Shown piece after piece: positions 63,459 to 64,000 of a stretch of 64,000 bases of DNA. The stretch's first letter is position 1, and each line of letters begins with the position of its first letter. The notes under the pieces were generated by a model. It was given only the letters and a program-made list of their open reading frames with translations. It did no database searches and was not told where the DNA came from. The DNA comes from JBBDWJ01 sp963824095 (GTDB lineage: Bacteria > Acidobacteriota > Terriglobia > Bryobacterales > UBA6623). The stretch covers positions 102,389 through 166,388 of the forward strand of contig CAWGNS010000002.1 in assembly GCA_963824095.1 (NCBI GenBank). Direction: 5' to 3'. A program made the translations under genes and the position numbers.

Positions 63459-64000
63459 ACCAATTCTCCTTCTGGGTATGCGGACCGGGGAGGGAATCCA
63501 GTAGGAGGACGCTACACGAGGAATTATACGCCCGAAATCGCGCGCGCAACGATTTTTTTTGGGTTACGTTGTCTTAGTACCGTTACTCTAGTCGAATTTC
63601 CGCGGCCAGCCGTTGCGCATTCCGCATAGTCCAATGCGGGAGCGTGCGGGTGGCGAAGGCCTGACAAGGCAGTCGTACCCTTTGGCGGTGAGGTTTGTGG
63701 TGCTCATCGTTTTTCACCTCAAGAACAGGTGTCCGCTATGACACTGTCCGCTATGACACATTGACTCGGGAAACCTTTCTGTGTGGCGGGTCAACCGTCA
63801 CGCTTCGAGAATCACAGACCACGGCGCAAACCGCGCTGCTACCAACACATAGTCTGTTTCAAGGCGAAGCCCGTGCCGACTCGCGGATGGACCGTTCAGG
63901 GCCACCTGCTGTTACCGCAGCGGGACCAATAGAGTCTCGCGCAGTTCGACGGACAGGTGACTGCTCGTTGCCGCTTCGATGGACGTGCAACAAGCCTGAG
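63459..64000. other. end of window with possible IS end and partial gene
   Basis: No certain gene. A 44-codon minus-strand frame from a GTG at 63717 to 63583 ends in HWTMRNAQRLAAEIRLE, which looks protein-like. Two tandem 15-mers lie at 63730-63759. A minus-strand frame ending at 63912 (ATSSHLSVELRETLLVPLR) may be the last codons of a gene that begins beyond the window. None of these can be assigned. Confidence 0.4.
63730..63759. repeat. two perfect tandem 15-mers, possible IS end
   Basis: TGTCCGCTATGACAC occurs at 63730-63744 and again directly at 63745-63759. Read on the minus strand it is GTGTCATAGCGGACA, a form seen at the ends of some insertion sequences as transposase-binding repeats. 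A short minus-strand frame starts 13 bp beyond, pointing away. Confidence 0.6.

Noticed and set aside
63805..63850. Cyclic-di-GMP riboswitch-like GGCGCAAACC string
   Set aside because: The rest of the GEMM core, including the GACGCAAAGCC segment, is missing and no downstream gene fits.

Overview
The window reads as high-GC chromosomal DNA from an acidobacterium of the Solibacter/Bryobacter type (Bryobacterales). Several lineage-typical signs support this: a secreted protein with a TIGR03437-like C-terminus (15447-17399), an ADOP-type duplicated orphan ABC permease (33205-35667), a CRTAC1/UnbV protein, a GH106-type glycosidase, two PEP-CTERM proteins, and long intergenic stretches with palindromic repeats. 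No rRNA, tRNA, CRISPR array or phage module was recognised. The lineage call is inference from protein families, not a phylogeny.

Layout. 0-4.1 kb: the end of a YfhO-like membrane protein, a pentapeptide-repeat protein, mscL and three conserved hypotheticals. 4.6-9.2 kb: signalling genes. They are an OmpR-type regulator with Glu at the phosphoacceptor position and a divergent pair of paralogous receiver-PAS proteins, of which only one carries GGDEF-EAL output. 9.2-10.4 kb: a GIY-YIG protein among palindromic repeats, including a 152-bp MITE-like element. 10.4-17.4 kb: secreted proteins and a TIM-barrel glycosidase-like protein. 18.3-20.7 kb: a methyltransferase, a membrane protein and 6-phosphogluconolactonase. 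22.7-25.3 kb: an ammonium-transporter operon with translationally coupled small membrane and TPR proteins. 25.6-30 kb: a secreted amidohydrolase and a frameshifted GH106-type gene. 30.3-33 kb: a coupled UnbV-UnbU-type pair. 33.2-39 kb: the ADOP permease, a VOC remnant and an unrecognised 529-residue helical protein.

39.1-48.2 kb holds one giant gene (3046 codons). Its product has a signal peptide, an N,N-dimethylformamidase-beta-like head and a hierarchical array of about 17 near-identical Ig-like repeats with three copies of another domain. 48.6-54 kb: a Tat-exported hemerythrin-like lipoprotein, a DoxX-like gene and an MFS gene (each with an apparent single-base frameshift), a beta-propeller protein, a VOC protein and a cytochrome c.

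54.2-58.1 kb is an accessory patch: an intact REP-associated tyrosine transposase (RAYT) bracketed by inverted repeats, a decayed RAYT fragment, a PEP-CTERM protein, and an orphan SIR2-like protein with the expected NAD-binding and catalytic motifs, itself bracketed by REP-like elements. This is the best candidate for an uncharacterised defence-type gene. 58.9-64 kb: a small helical protein, a PhnB-like protein, a cytochrome c plus PQQ dehydrogenase pair, a second PEP-CTERM protein, and what may be an insertion-sequence end.

At least six single-base frameshifts interrupt three otherwise well-conserved genes (GH106, DoxX, MFS). Without reads I cannot say whether these are true pseudogenes or assembly errors.
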